DNA from: Cobetia sp. cqz5-12
GTDB lineage: Bacteria; Pseudomonadota; Gammaproteobacteria; Pseudomonadales; Halomonadaceae
Reading direction: 5' to 3'
Assembly (NCBI RefSeq): GCF_016495405.1
Contig: NZ_CP044522.1
Coordinates: 2,046,001-2,110,000, forward strand
DNA length: 64,000 nucleotides
The translations under genes and the position numbers were made by a program. The notes below the pieces were generated by a model. The model saw nothing but the letters and a program-made list of their open reading frames with translations, did not search any database and had not been told where the DNA came from. This document shows positions 9,660 to 18,380 of the stretch, one piece after another. Numbering within the stretch: the first letter of the stretch is position 1; every line of letters starts with the position of its first letter.

Positions 9660-9691
9660 AAACCCGCCTGAGCAATTGCTCGGGCGGGTTT
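9660..9691. terminator. Terminator after the bkd/kinase unit
   Basis: A 16-bp stem AAACCCGCCTGAGCAA paired with its complement (one G-T pair) directly follows the kinase gene. Flanking A and T runs make it usable from both sides, so it can also end aspA transcription. Confidence 0.9.
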
Positions 9692-9736
9692 CATCAATGA
9701 CATGCTATCGAGCTGCTTTCAGGTTCCCAGGACCAC

Positions 9737-11236
9737 TCAGTCCTTCATCTGGCGCGGGCGCGTCATGGCCTGCGGGGACAGCAGTGCCTCCAGGCGCGCT
9801 TCATCCAGCAGGCCTTCCTCGCGCACCAGTTCCAGCACGCTGCGACCGCTGACCAGGGCTTCTTTGGCGATGCGGGTGGCGTTGTCATAGCCGATATACG
9901 GATTGAGCGCGGTGATCAGGCCGATGGAGTTGTTGACCAGCTCGGCACAGCGATCGCGGTTGGCGGTGATGCCGATCACGCAGCGATTCTTGAGCATGGT
10001 CATGGCGCGGCTCAGCTGGCGGATGGAGTCGAGCAGCTTGTAGGCGATCAGCGGCTCCATCACATTGAGCTGCAGCTGGCCGGCTTCAGCGGCCATGGTC
10101 AGCGCGGTGTCGTTGCCGATGACATCGAAGGCGACCTGATTGACGGCTTCCGGAATCACCGGGTTGACCTTGCCCGGCATGATCGAGCTGCCCGGCTGCT
10201 GTGGCGGCAGGTTGATCTCGTTGAAGCCGGTGCGCGGGCCGGAGGACAGCAGGCGCAGATCGTTGCAGATCTTGGACAGCTTGACCGCCAGCCGCTTGAG
10301 CATGCCGTGGAACAGCACGAAGGCACCCATGTCGCTGGTCGCCTCGACCAGGTCTGACGCCGGGCGGAAGTCGATGCCGGAACGCCGCGCCAGTGCCTCG
10401 ATCGCCAGTGCGCTGTAGCGCGGGTCGGCATTGATGCCGGTGCCGATCGCGGTCCCGCCCAGATTGACCTCCTTGAGCAACTCATTGAGGTTGGCGATGC
10501 GGTCGACGTCTTCACGCAGGGTGTTGGCGAAGGCGCGGAATTCCTGGCCCAGCGTCATCGGCACCGCGTCCTGCAGCTGGGTGCGGCCCATCTTGACCAC
10601 GTCATCGAATTCCAGCGCCTTGGTGGCGAAGGCATTGGCCAGTTCGCTCAGCGCGTCCACCAGCATCGAGTGGCTGCGCAGCAGGCCGACACGGATGGCG
10701 GTCGGGTAGGCGTCGTTGGTGGACTGCGCCATGTTGACGTGATTGTTGGGATGCAGCTGCTGGTAATCTCCTTTCTCGTAGCCGAGGAATTCCAGGCCAA
10801 GATTGGCGATCACTTCGTTGGCATTCATGTTGGTCGAGGTGCCGGCACCACCCTGGATCATGTCGACCACGAACTGATCGTGATGATCGCCATTCATCAG
10901 ACGCGCACAGGCGTGCTGGATGGCATCGTGCTCGCGTGTCTCGAGATAGCCCAGCGCATGGTTGGCTTCGGCGGCGGCGGCCTTGACCAGCGCGAGTCCT
11001 TCAACGAGACGCGGGAAGTGCGACAGCGGCACGCCAGACAGGTGGAAGTTGTTCAGCGCGCGCTGGGTCTGCACACCGTAGTAGGCGTCAGCCGGCACCG
11101 GCTCGCGCCCGAGGAGATCCTTTTCAAGTCGGAAGCCGTTGGCCAGTGCCTCACGCTCGGCATGGCTCAAGTCGGCCGGCGCGGAAGTTGCCGGGGTGGC
11201 ATTGGCGGCGATGGGGGTTTCCGAGAGATGGTTCAC
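9737..11236 (-). CDS. aspA: Aspartate ammonia-lyase
   Basis: Deaminates L-aspartate to fumarate and ammonium in the cytosol. Family blocks present are LLGREPVPADAYYGVQTQRA, GGAGTSTNMNANEVIAN, HPNNHVNMAQSTNDAYPTA, GRTQLQDAVPMTLGQEF and the mobile catalytic serine loop GSSIMPGKVNPVIPEAV. The GTG at 11236 is chosen because CAGGAG lies about 10 bases upstream; it gives 499 residues (AspA is usually about 470-480, the excess being an Ala/Thr/Pro-rich N-terminus). Upstream in-frame codons reach 11359 but have no ribosome-binding site. The fumarase motif is very similar, but the sequence reads more like AspA. The gene is divergent from a LysR gene that may regulate it. Confidence 0.9.
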   Translation of the reverse strand: MNHLSETPIAANATPATSAPADLSHAEREALANGFRLEKDLLGREPVPADAYYGVQTQRALNNFHLSGVPLSHFPRLVEGLALVKAAAAEANHALGYLETREHDAIQHACARLMNGDHHDQFVVDMIQGGAGTSTNMNANEVIANLGLEFLGYEKGDYQQLHPNNHVNMAQSTNDAYPTAIRVGLLRSHSMLVDALSELANAFATKALEFDDVVKMGRTQLQDAVPMTLGQEFRAFANTLREDVDRIANLNELLKEVNLGGTAIGTGINADPRYSALAIEALARRSGIDFRPASDLVEATSDMGAFVLFHGMLKRLAVKLSKICNDLRLLSSGPRTGFNEINLPPQQPGSSIMPGKVNPVIPEAVNQVAFDVIGNDTALTMAAEAGQLQLNVMEPLIAYKLLDSIRQLSRAMTMLKNRCVIGITANRDRCAELVNNSIGLITALNPYIGYDNATRIAKEALVSGRSVLELVREEGLLDEARLEALLSPQAMTRPRQMKD

Positions 11237-11467
11237 TTGGGCGGAACTCCTGGCTGAAGTACACTGTGGCGCTTGAATGGCGGCTAGGTGGACAAGGGTA
11301 ACCAGCGCAGCCCCTCGGCGGCCAATGCCATTCAACGCTGCCGTATACGTCAAACGCATAAGACGAAGGTGGTGGTGCGCCGCGACGCATCATTCTCCAT
11401 GACAAGACCCTGCATGACCGGCCAGGCAAGCCTCGCCCGGGCATGTTCGACATTTTTGGGAGTTCGG

Positions 11468-12400
11468 GTGAACCTGGAAACTAAGTGGTTGGAAGATTTC
11501 GTTGCGCTATCCAATACCCGCAGCTTCTCCACCTCGGCTCGCCTGCGACACGTTACCCAGCCTGCGTTCAGTCGCCGCATTCGTGCGCTTGAACAGGCAG
11601 TGGGCACTACGCTGGTCGATCGTTCGACGACCCCGGTCAGTCTGACACCGGAGGGCCAGTTGTTCCTGGTCACCGCGCGCAACCTGACAGAGCAGCTGTC
11701 GGAGTGTCTCGCCCACCTGCGTGGGCTGGGCATGGCCAACGAGACCCTGGATATCGCGGCCGCGCATTCGCTGGCGCTGGCCTTCTTCCCCAAGTGGATC
11801 TCGCGTCTTCAGCAGGGCCTGGGGGAGCTGCCGACACGCCTGTCCGCGATGAATGTCGGCGACGCCATTCACTCGCTGCGCGAAGGCAACTGCGACTTGA
11901 TGCTGGCCTATTACGACCCTTACGCCAGCATGCAGCTGGACGCCGAGGCTTTCCCGTCCTTCTCGGTCGCCAAGGTCAACATGCTGCCGGTGTGCGTGCC
12001 GCTGGAGAATGGCGAGCCACGCTTCCCGCTGACCGGGCAGAGCGAGACCAGCCAGGATGCGATTCCCCTGCTGTCCTATACCCAGGGCGCATTTCTGGGC
12101 CGCAGCGTGAAGATGCTGCTCAAGAATGATCCGCTGCGGCTGCGTCTGCGCACCGTCTATGAGATGGCGATGGCAGAAGGGCTCAAGGGCATGGCCCTGC
12201 AGGGCGTCGGCATGGCGTGGATACCGGATTTCTGCATTCGCGATGAGCTGGAAAGCGGCAAGCTGGTGCGCGCGGGCAACGAGGCGTGGGATATCCCGCT
12301 GGAGATTCGTCTCTATCGGTGTTCGCTGGTCCACAAGCCCGGCATCGACAAGCTGTGGAAACAGCTGATGAACTTGCCGCGCGACTTCCTCGAAGCCTGA
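11468..12400 (+). CDS. LysR-family regulator, HypT-like
   Basis: A 310-residue LysR-type transcription factor. The winged helix-turn-helix is at the N-terminus (ETKWLEDFVALSNTRSFSTSA, TQPAFSRRIRALEQAVGTTL) and is followed by a periplasmic-binding-protein-like effector domain. The IETKWLxDFL-like start, the AAAHSLAL block and the closing GMAWIPDFCIRDELESGKL block resemble E. coli HypT (YjiE), a hypochlorite-responsive regulator. The GTG at 11468 has GGGAG five bases upstream; longer in-frame starts would add about 60 residues lacking homology. Divergent placement next to aspA suggests it may control that gene. A paralogue lies at 53772-54683. Confidence 0.85.
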   Translation: MNLETKWLEDFVALSNTRSFSTSARLRHVTQPAFSRRIRALEQAVGTTLVDRSTTPVSLTPEGQLFLVTARNLTEQLSECLAHLRGLGMANETLDIAAAHSLALAFFPKWISRLQQGLGELPTRLSAMNVGDAIHSLREGNCDLMLAYYDPYASMQLDAEAFPSFSVAKVNMLPVCVPLENGEPRFPLTGQSETSQDAIPLLSYTQGAFLGRSVKMLLKNDPLRLRLRTVYEMAMAEGLKGMALQGVGMAWIPDFCIRDELESGKLVRAGNEAWDIPLEIRLYRCSLVHKPGIDKLWKQLMNLPRDFLEA

Positions 12401-12447
12401 GCCTTGCCGGTGTATTGCCGGTTTAGAAGACCTGCGTGTCTCTTGGC

Positions 12448-12480
12448 CGAAAACGGCAGCCCACTGGGCTGCCGTTTTCG
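12448..12480. terminator. Bidirectional terminator between LysR and nadM
   Basis: A perfect 16-bp stem (CGAAAACGGCAGCCCA and its complement) with a one-base centre sits between converging genes. AAAA/TTTT runs near the stem base suit both directions. Confidence 0.9.
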
Positions 12481-12502
12481 TGTGTGGACCACATCCCAGC
12501 CG

Positions 12503-13657
12503 TCAGAAACCGGTCTGTCCGGCATGCAGGCCGAGAAAGTTCTGAATGATGAAGAAGTGGTCTTCGAACAGGGTGTCAGGCTCCAGGTCCGCCAGCGCGA
12601 CCCAGCGTGCCTGCTCCTCGTTCTCTCCACCGCCACTTCTGAGCTTGGGTAGCTGCTGCTCCGGCCGCAGGGCGAAGTAGAAGGCCTCAGCCAGGGTGCG
12701 TCCGCGCCAGCTGCGATGCGGCGCGTCAAACAGACGCTGACCGCGCAGAGAGCCACGCAGGACTGGTTCCGGCACCTTGAGGCGTACACGTTCCTTGAGC
12801 TCACGCAGGCAGGCATCCAGCAGGCGCTCCTGGGGTTGCACGAAGCCGCCAGGCAGGGCGTAAAGCCCCTTGCCGGGCGCCGCGCGACGCGTGGTGAGCA
12901 GCACATGGCCGGACTGCACCACCACGGCGTTGACCGTGATGAACAGTGGCGGGTAGGGCGCGTCGCTCCAGGCGGCGCGATATTGCTCCAGCAGGCGACG
13001 TTCCTCCACCAGCCCTTGCCACGCGGTCTCATCCAGAAAGCCATGCAGGTGCTGAGCTACCGGCGCTGGCAGCAGCTCCAACCCCTCGTTGTCCAGCCAA
13101 TCCTCGGCGCGTGCACGCTCGGTGAAGATGACCTCACGAATACGGCTGGCTTCCATCCCCTCGCGCAGCGGCACCGCCACCGACTCCCACTGGGGGAAGA
13201 GGCTCAGGTAGTAGCTTGACTGGCTGTTGCTGTCACGACGATTGGCACCGATCAGCGCGATTCTCGGCATCCGATTGGCTTGCGGACGTGCGATATCGCG
13301 TACCTTGCGCTGCACATCACGCACCCAGACATCGTCGTTGTAGAGGGCGTCAAGCAACGGCACGATTTCCAGGCGCGCATTGTCAGCATCGTCAAAGCAA
13401 CTGCGGATCATGCGCGTGCGTTCAGAGAAGGTGAACGGGTTGCGCAGTGAACGCGCCTGCCAGGCAGAACCGACCAGCACGATGACCTGCCGCGCGAGGC
13501 GCAGTGCCTCTTCCATCACGGCAACATGGCCATGGTGCATGGGCTGAAAGCGACCGATGAAGACCAGGCAGTCATATTGGGTGTCGGCGATCGCGGGAGA
13601 ATCCTGAGTGCGAAGCGTTGCAGCGGGTGCGGAGGGCAACGTTGTCGTCGAAGGCAT
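12503..13657 (-). CDS. nadM: Bifunctional NMN adenylyltransferase / Nudix hydrolase
   Basis: The N-terminal half is a nucleotidyltransferase of the NadM type: GRFQPMHHGH near residues 34-43, and a SRIREV C-terminal motif in place of ISSTxxR. It would make NAD from NMN and ATP. The C-terminal half is a Nudix domain with ALPGGFVQPQERLLDACLRELKE. Related fused enzymes hydrolyse ADP-ribose. The Nudix box deviates: after RELKE the expected E-x-G is replaced by R-V-R, which removes one of the glutamates that usually bind metal. The length of 384 residues fits the fused family (about 340-350) plus an Ala/Thr-rich N-terminus. It is a single gene, ended by the hairpin at 12448-12480. Confidence 0.88.
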   Translation of the reverse strand: MPSTTTLPSAPAATLRTQDSPAIADTQYDCLVFIGRFQPMHHGHVAVMEEALRLARQVIVLVGSAWQARSLRNPFTFSERTRMIRSCFDDADNARLEIVPLLDALYNDDVWVRDVQRKVRDIARPQANRMPRIALIGANRRDSNSQSSYYLSLFPQWESVAVPLREGMEASRIREVIFTERARAEDWLDNEGLELLPAPVAQHLHGFLDETAWQGLVEERRLLEQYRAAWSDAPYPPLFITVNAVVVQSGHVLLTTRRAAPGKGLYALPGGFVQPQERLLDACLRELKERVRLKVPEPVLRGSLRGQRLFDAPHRSWRGRTLAEAFYFALRPEQQLPKLRSGGGENEEQARWVALADLEPDTLFEDHFFIIQNFLGLHAGQTGF

Positions 13658-13888
13658 GGTGAGCTCCGTGGCAGGCAGGATGGGGCGGCGTATGAAGTGC
13701 TTGCCCAGCGAGATTCCGCTAGCGTATCAGATTATGTGCATGCGTCGAACGGCTCGCCATCCACCCCTGTCTGGTAAGGGGTATGTAAAAGTTTATCCCG
13801 TTATCTTGTTAAGCAAAACTTGGTAATCCCTAAACTTCTCGGTCTTTGGGGCCATAGGGAAGCTATAGCCCTGAAGGTGAGGCCTGAA

Positions 13889-13973
13889 GGGATAAGGGAT
13901 AAGGGATAAGGGATAAGGGGGAAGTGGGAAGTGGGAAGTGGGAAGTGGGAAGTGGGAAGTGGGAAGTGGGAAG
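13889..13973. repeat. Two adjoining 7-bp tandem arrays, G-rich on the plus strand
   Basis: Four copies of GGGATAA (13889-13916), a GG, then seven copies of GGGAAGT plus a partial eighth (13919-13973). This gives 12 GGG tracts, all separated by 4-base loops except at the array junction, which fits the G3-N4 pattern expected to fold as stacked G-quadruplexes. The array lies outside genes, so copy-number change would not shift a reading frame. Confidence 0.95.
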
Positions 13974-14005
13974 GAAAGGGGAAAGTGAACAAGCGCGAAT
14001 GCCCT

Positions 14006-14055
14006 AACCGAGACAACGCCCGCCAGCAATGACGCTGACGGGCGTTGTCTCGGTT
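14006..14055 (-). terminator. Terminator of the nucleoside hydrolase/ribokinase unit
   Basis: A long stem pairs AACCGAGACAACGCCCG (14006-14022) with its perfect complement at 14039-14055; the inner part pairs CAGC with GCTG around a six-base loop. It lies about 48 bases after the nucleoside hydrolase stop. The U-tract is weak. Confidence 0.8.
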
Positions 14056-14102
14056 TGTGGCAAGGCCGGTGGCAGGCCCAGGCGAGCCTGCCGGGCGCGG
14101 GA

Positions 14103-15056
14103 TCAGGACGCCTTGGCGGTCAGCACCTCGGTGATCCACTCCACGACCTTGTCGCCCTGGGCATTGACGCAGACGTCGACCAGCGGCGTCTGGGACCACT
14201 GGTTGCCGAGGAATTCGCGCCCCTCAGGGGCGAACAGCGTCTGACCTTCGGCCAGGCCTTCGACTTCGACATTCAGGTGGCCGCGCTCGGTGGTGAACAG
14301 CTCCGGCTTCATCAGCCAGGCGAGGGCGCAGCTGTCGTGCGGGCAGCAACCATCGATGCCGCGCGCTTCCTGATAGAAGGCCTTGTAGAACTGATAGCTG
14401 CCGGACAGCACTTCGCCGAGTGCGCCCTGCGCGACGCGAATGCGCTCGACATGGGCCGGAGACAGCACGCAGCGGTGCGTCGCATCGAGACCGACCATGG
14501 TCAGCGGCCAGCCGGCGGTCAGCACCTTGGCGGCGGCATGCGGGTCATTGAAGATGTTGGCTTCGGCGACCGGGGAGACGTTGCCGCCTTCACGGATGGA
14601 ACCGCCCATGACGACGACCTGCTTGACCTTGCTGATGATGCTCGGGTCCAGCTGCAGTGCGGTGGCCAGATTGCCCAGCGGACCGACGGCGACGAGCGTG
14701 ATCTCGCCCGGGCGCGCATTGACCTGCTCGACGATGAATTGCGGTGCGCTGATGGACAGTGCCTTGCCCTTGGGCTCCGGGATCTCCATGTTGCCCAGGC
14801 CATTGGCACCGTGGATGTGCGCCGGCGCCGGGAACTTGTCCTTGACCAGCGGCTGGGCAGCGCCCTGGGCGACCGGAATCTCCTGACCTGCCAGTTCGCC
14901 CAGCAGCAGGGCGTTGGAGGTGGCCGTCTCGATGGTGACGTTGCCGAAGGTGGTGGTCATGCCGAGGAATTCGATGTCCGGATGCGCCAGACAGATGGCA
15001 ATCGCCTGGGCATCATCCACGCCCGGATCGGTATCAAAGATGATCGGTGTTTTCAT
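14103..15056 (-). CDS. Inosine-uridine-type nucleoside N-ribohydrolase
   Basis: Cleaves nucleosides to base and ribose. The Ca2+-binding DTDPGVDDAQAI motif sits at residues 8-19, and the GN(A/V)xxE-like GNVTIETATSNAL, HGANGLGN and VVVMGGSIREGGN blocks match the family. The ATG at 15056 is preceded by GAGGT and gives 317 residues, the usual size; upstream in-frame codons add an unconserved leader. It follows the ribokinase gene on the same strand with 142 bases between. The pair would release ribose from nucleosides and phosphorylate it. Purine versus pyrimidine preference is not decidable by eye. Confidence 0.9.
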   Translation of the reverse strand: MKTPIIFDTDPGVDDAQAIAICLAHPDIEFLGMTTTFGNVTIETATSNALLLGELAGQEIPVAQGAAQPLVKDKFPAPAHIHGANGLGNMEIPEPKGKALSISAPQFIVEQVNARPGEITLVAVGPLGNLATALQLDPSIISKVKQVVVMGGSIREGGNVSPVAEANIFNDPHAAAKVLTAGWPLTMVGLDATHRCVLSPAHVERIRVAQGALGEVLSGSYQFYKAFYQEARGIDGCCPHDSCALAWLMKPELFTTERGHLNVEVEGLAEGQTLFAPEGREFLGNQWSQTPLVDVCVNAQGDKVVEWITEVLTAKAS

Positions 15057-15198
15057 GCTGACCTCGTGAAAGAAGTGACCTGCTAAAGAGGGCGTTACGC
15101 CGACAGGGTGCCCATGAGCTGACATGGGCACGGCACGGGCCACGTGGTGGTGCCCCGTGCAGGTAGTTCAGTTGTTCAGAGACTCGCTGCTCAAAGAC

Positions 15199-16119
15199 TC
15201 AGTTACTCAGGACGTCGAGCGTCGGCCATTCGGCCAGGGCAGCGGCGACATCACTGGCCAGCGGAATGCTCGGCGCTGCGCCTTCGCGGCTCACGCACAG
15301 GGCAGAGGCGGTGCTGGCGCGACGCAGGCTTTCCTCGATGCTCAGACCTTCGATCTGGCTTGCCAGGTAATAGCCGATGAAGGTGTCACCCGCTGCAGTG
15401 GTGTCCACGGCATTGACGCGGTGCGCCGGCAGCTGGATGCGTTGTTCCCCCAGCTGGTAGCAGACGCCTTCACTGCCCAGGGTCATGACCACTTCGGTGT
15501 CAGGCAGACGAGTGTGCAGCGCGGCGAGCAAGGTGGCGACAGGCGCGCTCTCTTCCAGCTCGACCAGCTGTGCCGCTTCACCGCGATTGAGGAACAGCAC
15601 CTGGCAATGCTCCAGTGGCAGGCGCAGGACATCAGCACCCATCGGGGCGGGATTGAAGGCGATCTTCATACCCTTGGCATGTGCCAGCTCGATGACCTTG
15701 CCCAGTGCGTTGCACTCATTTTGCAGCAGCAGCCAATCTCCCTGTGTCACGCCGGAGAACAGCGTCGCCAGATGCTCATCGGTGAAACCGTGGTTGGCAC
15801 CCGGATGCAGAATGATGCTGTTCTCGGCGTGGTCGTCCACCTGGATGATGGCGTGGCCACTGGCGCTGGCGCTCAGCTCGACTTGCGAGGTGATGACACC
15901 GGCGCCTTCCAGCGGCTCGAGTGCCCAGCGATCACTGTTGCCAAGGCGGCCCCAGTGCGTGACGTCGCCTCCGGCGCGCGCAAGCGCGAGCGACTGGTTG
16001 GCACCCTTGCCACCCAGTACCTGACGGTAGGAGAGACTCGCCAGGGTTTCACCCGGTCGTACCAGGTGGGGTACCCGATAGACGTGATCGATATTGATAG
16101 AACCGTAGTTGTAAAGCAT
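15199..16119 (-). CDS. rbsK: Ribokinase (PfkB family)
   Basis: Phosphorylates ribose to ribose-5-phosphate. The PfkB signature 1 region (GGKGANQSLALARAGGDVTHWGRLG) and signature 2 with its catalytic aspartate (VDTTAAGDTFIGYY) are present; the anion-hole GAGD reads AAGD. The length of 306 residues is typical. It is the first gene of a two-gene minus-strand unit with the nucleoside hydrolase downstream, so its ribose probably comes from nucleoside cleavage; no ribose ABC transporter is nearby. A different PfkB sugar kinase specificity remains possible. Confidence 0.87.
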   Translation of the reverse strand: MLYNYGSINIDHVYRVPHLVRPGETLASLSYRQVLGGKGANQSLALARAGGDVTHWGRLGNSDRWALEPLEGAGVITSQVELSASASGHAIIQVDDHAENSIILHPGANHGFTDEHLATLFSGVTQGDWLLLQNECNALGKVIELAHAKGMKIAFNPAPMGADVLRLPLEHCQVLFLNRGEAAQLVELEESAPVATLLAALHTRLPDTEVVMTLGSEGVCYQLGEQRIQLPAHRVNAVDTTAAGDTFIGYYLASQIEGLSIEESLRRASTASALCVSREGAAPSIPLASDVAAALAEWPTLDVLSN

Positions 16120-16289
16120 GCAGCCTCCTTGGGGTCGAGCATCCTAGCAAAGCCTTGGCCGCCTGTCCCCAGTCGTATCACCAAGGTCTGACCTATAGGT
16201 CATGTTTCAGCGTTGAAGCTATTAGCCTCTTGGAACGCAAGAGAAAGTGCATACTTCCTGTCATCTCGCTGGATTCAGGATAGTCGCCC

Positions 16290-18257
16290 ATGTCGGAGTC
16301 GAAGCAACCCGCCGTCACGATCAAGAAGTGGGTCTGGCGAGCGCTCTTCACCAGTACCATGATTCCGTTGCTGTTGGTCGAGACCGCCCTGGTGGCGGTG
16401 TATTTCGTGTCCAATGACGAGATTCGTGATGCCAATCTCAATTATCTGCAATCCCAGTCGAGCAGTGAACTCAATCTGGCAATGCTGCGGGAGGCCAAGT
16501 CACTCAGCCAGCAACTGGAGCATGTCCAGAACCTGTCGCGCGGGCTCGGTGCCCAGGCAGGCGAACTGGCCATGGGCGACACTGGCACTGGGGTAGCGGC
16601 GCACGAGGTTGCTCGTCACGCAAGCCAGCCCAGCGGTGTCTGGGCCAGTCAGCAGACGGCGGACAATCAGGGCAGCGGCTTCTATCCCGCCTTGCCAGGC
16701 CTCGAGCAGGACATCTCCATGGCGCTGCGCATGACGGCGGTCGACCCGATTATGCGCAGTGTCGTATATTCGCACTCGGCCGTGGTGCAGTCCTTCGTCA
16801 CGATGGCTGACTGCTATGTCCGCCTTTTCCCCTATGTCGATCTGGCCTCGCTGGTGCCAGCCAACCATGACTGTCGTGACTTCTCCTTCTTCTATCTGGC
16901 CGCGCCAGAGGCAAATCCCTCGCGAAACACCATCTGGACCGATATCTACGAAGATCCGGCCGGCAATGGCTGGATGACGTCGGCCGTCAGCCCCTTCTAT
17001 TCGGAGCAAGGCGAATTTCTCGGTGTCGCCGGCGTCGACATGACCCTGGACGTGATCGTCAATCAGGTGCTGGCGATGGAGCTGCCTTGGCAAGGCTTCG
17101 CGATGCTGTTCGATGCCGACGGACGCTCACTCGCCGTGCCGCGCGCCGGTGAGCAGTTGTTGTCGCTGCTGCCGTTGGATATTCCCGATGCCTATGACCT
17201 GCAGGAAGAGGATGTCATTCGGCCAGCCCAGCTGGCGCTGAAAGGCCATGACGTCTTCAAGAGACTCGCGCCCCGTATCCTCGAGCAGCGGCGTGGCCTG
17301 GAGAGCGTCAATGTAGCAGGGGCACCCTACAAGGTGGCGTGGGAGCGCTTGCCGGGCAATGGCTGGATCATGTTGAGCATGGTCGAGGAGAGCGCCGTCT
17401 TCTTTCGTACCGCCGAGATCGGACGCAACTTCCAGCTGGTCGGCATGGCGCTGGTCGGTGGCCTGATCCTGTTCTATTTCACCTTCTTCATTCTCATGAG
17501 CTGGCGCACGCACCACATCAGCCGTCGCCTTTCGGTGCCGCTGGCCGAGCTGCGTGAGCGTCTTCATCGCATCGGCATGGGCGCGGACGTCGAGTCCGCG
17601 GGTGGCAGTGGCATCGTCGAGCTGGATGATGCCAACGCCACCGCCGAAGAGATGTACCAGCGGCTGCGCCAGACCCAGAAGGAATTGCAGTCCAGCGAGC
17701 GTCGCCTGCTGGATTCTCTCGAAGCCAGCGGCGATAGCCTGTGGGAAATGGACATTCCTGAACGCATCGTGCGCATCCATCCCAATCTCTGGAAGATGCT
17801 CGGCGCTTCGGGTCACGAGCCGTTGGCGATGCGCGAAATGGATTTCGACCGCTTGATCCACCCGGATGACCTTGAGCAGGTGCATGTGCTCAGGCATCAG
17901 GTCATCAATACTTACGGCGAAAGCTGTGAATGTCAGTACCGAATGCGTGCGCCGCAGGAGGAAGACCTTCAGCAGATCGAGGCGATGGGAATGAACGAGG
18001 CAGGCATGGATGCTGAAGCAGGCAAGGCTGGCGACAACTCCCTGCAACAGCGGAGCCTGATGGCTGACGCTGACGCTGATGGTGTGCTGGAGGGCGACGA
18101 GAGAGAGTTGGACGAGCAAGAGAGGGGCGAGAAAGAGGACGGCGCAAGAGAAGGCGCTACCCAGTGGGTACTATTGAGCTCACGCGGTCGTGTGGTGTCG
18201 TGGGACGCTGAAGGCAATGCCCTCAAGGCGGCGGGCATGCATATCCGTATTCGCTGA
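16290..18257 (+). CDS. Membrane Cache/PAS sensor protein lacking an output domain
   Basis: The 655 residues run TM1 (about 17-40), a large periplasmic dCache-type sensor (41-380; TDIYEDPAGNGWMTSAVSPF and GEFLGVAGVDMTLD are typical), TM2 (383-404), a HAMP-like region (405-460) and a PAS fold beginning at ERRLLDSLEASGDSLWEMD (470-488). The PAS domain is split by about 70 acidic low-complexity residues (556-623) and finishes with the usual WVLLSSRGRVVSWDAEGNAL strand. The protein then stops. No GGDEF, EAL, kinase or methyl-accepting region follows, and a strong terminator begins 16 bases later, so this is not an obvious frameshift. The ligand and partner are unknown; it could act by contact with a separate cyclase or kinase. 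Confidence 0.8.
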   Translation: MSESKQPAVTIKKWVWRALFTSTMIPLLLVETALVAVYFVSNDEIRDANLNYLQSQSSSELNLAMLREAKSLSQQLEHVQNLSRGLGAQAGELAMGDTGTGVAAHEVARHASQPSGVWASQQTADNQGSGFYPALPGLEQDISMALRMTAVDPIMRSVVYSHSAVVQSFVTMADCYVRLFPYVDLASLVPANHDCRDFSFFYLAAPEANPSRNTIWTDIYEDPAGNGWMTSAVSPFYSEQGEFLGVAGVDMTLDVIVNQVLAMELPWQGFAMLFDADGRSLAVPRAGEQLLSLLPLDIPDAYDLQEEDVIRPAQLALKGHDVFKRLAPRILEQRRGLESVNVAGAPYKVAWERLPGNGWIMLSMVEESAVFFRTAEIGRNFQLVGMALVGGLILFYFTFFILMSWRTHHISRRLSVPLAELRERLHRIGMGADVESAGGSGIVELDDANATAEEMYQRLRQTQKELQSSERRLLDSLEASGDSLWEMDIPERIVRIHPNLWKMLGASGHEPLAMREMDFDRLIHPDDLEQVHVLRHQVINTYGESCECQYRMRAPQEEDLQQIEAMGMNEAGMDAEAGKAGDNSLQQRSLMADADADGVLEGDERELDEQERGEKEDGAREGATQWVLLSSRGRVVSWDAEGNALKAAGMHIRIR

Positions 18258-18272
18258 TGCCAGGCCACTCAT

Positions 18273-18316
18273 AAAAAGCCCCCGAACCGGCGCATATGCC
18301 GGTTCGGGGGCTTTTT
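18273..18316. terminator. Terminator after the Cache/PAS sensor gene
   Basis: A 19-bp stem (AAAAAGCCCCCGAACCGGC and complement) with a short loop is followed by a T-run. It is also positioned to stop the converging hprA-like gene. Confidence 0.93.
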
Positions 18317-18380
18317 CGTAATGTACCGATCACACCTGCCACTCGGCGTCAGCCCCTGTCACCGCGAGGATTTAGCGGTG

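Larger units (their letters stand above)
13658..14102. other. Intergenic region with heptamer arrays
   Basis: There is no credible gene in these 445 bases between nadM and the nucleoside hydrolase gene; the reading frames crossing the repeats are repetitive artefacts. The stretch holds the presumed nadM promoter (13658-13850), two adjacent 7-bp tandem arrays (13889-13973) and the terminator of the nucleoside salvage unit (14006-14055). Confidence 0.75.

Noticed and set aside
13793..14199. Minus-strand frames coding repeated SHFPLPT units
   Set aside because: They only translate the heptamer arrays and lack a plausible start or family.
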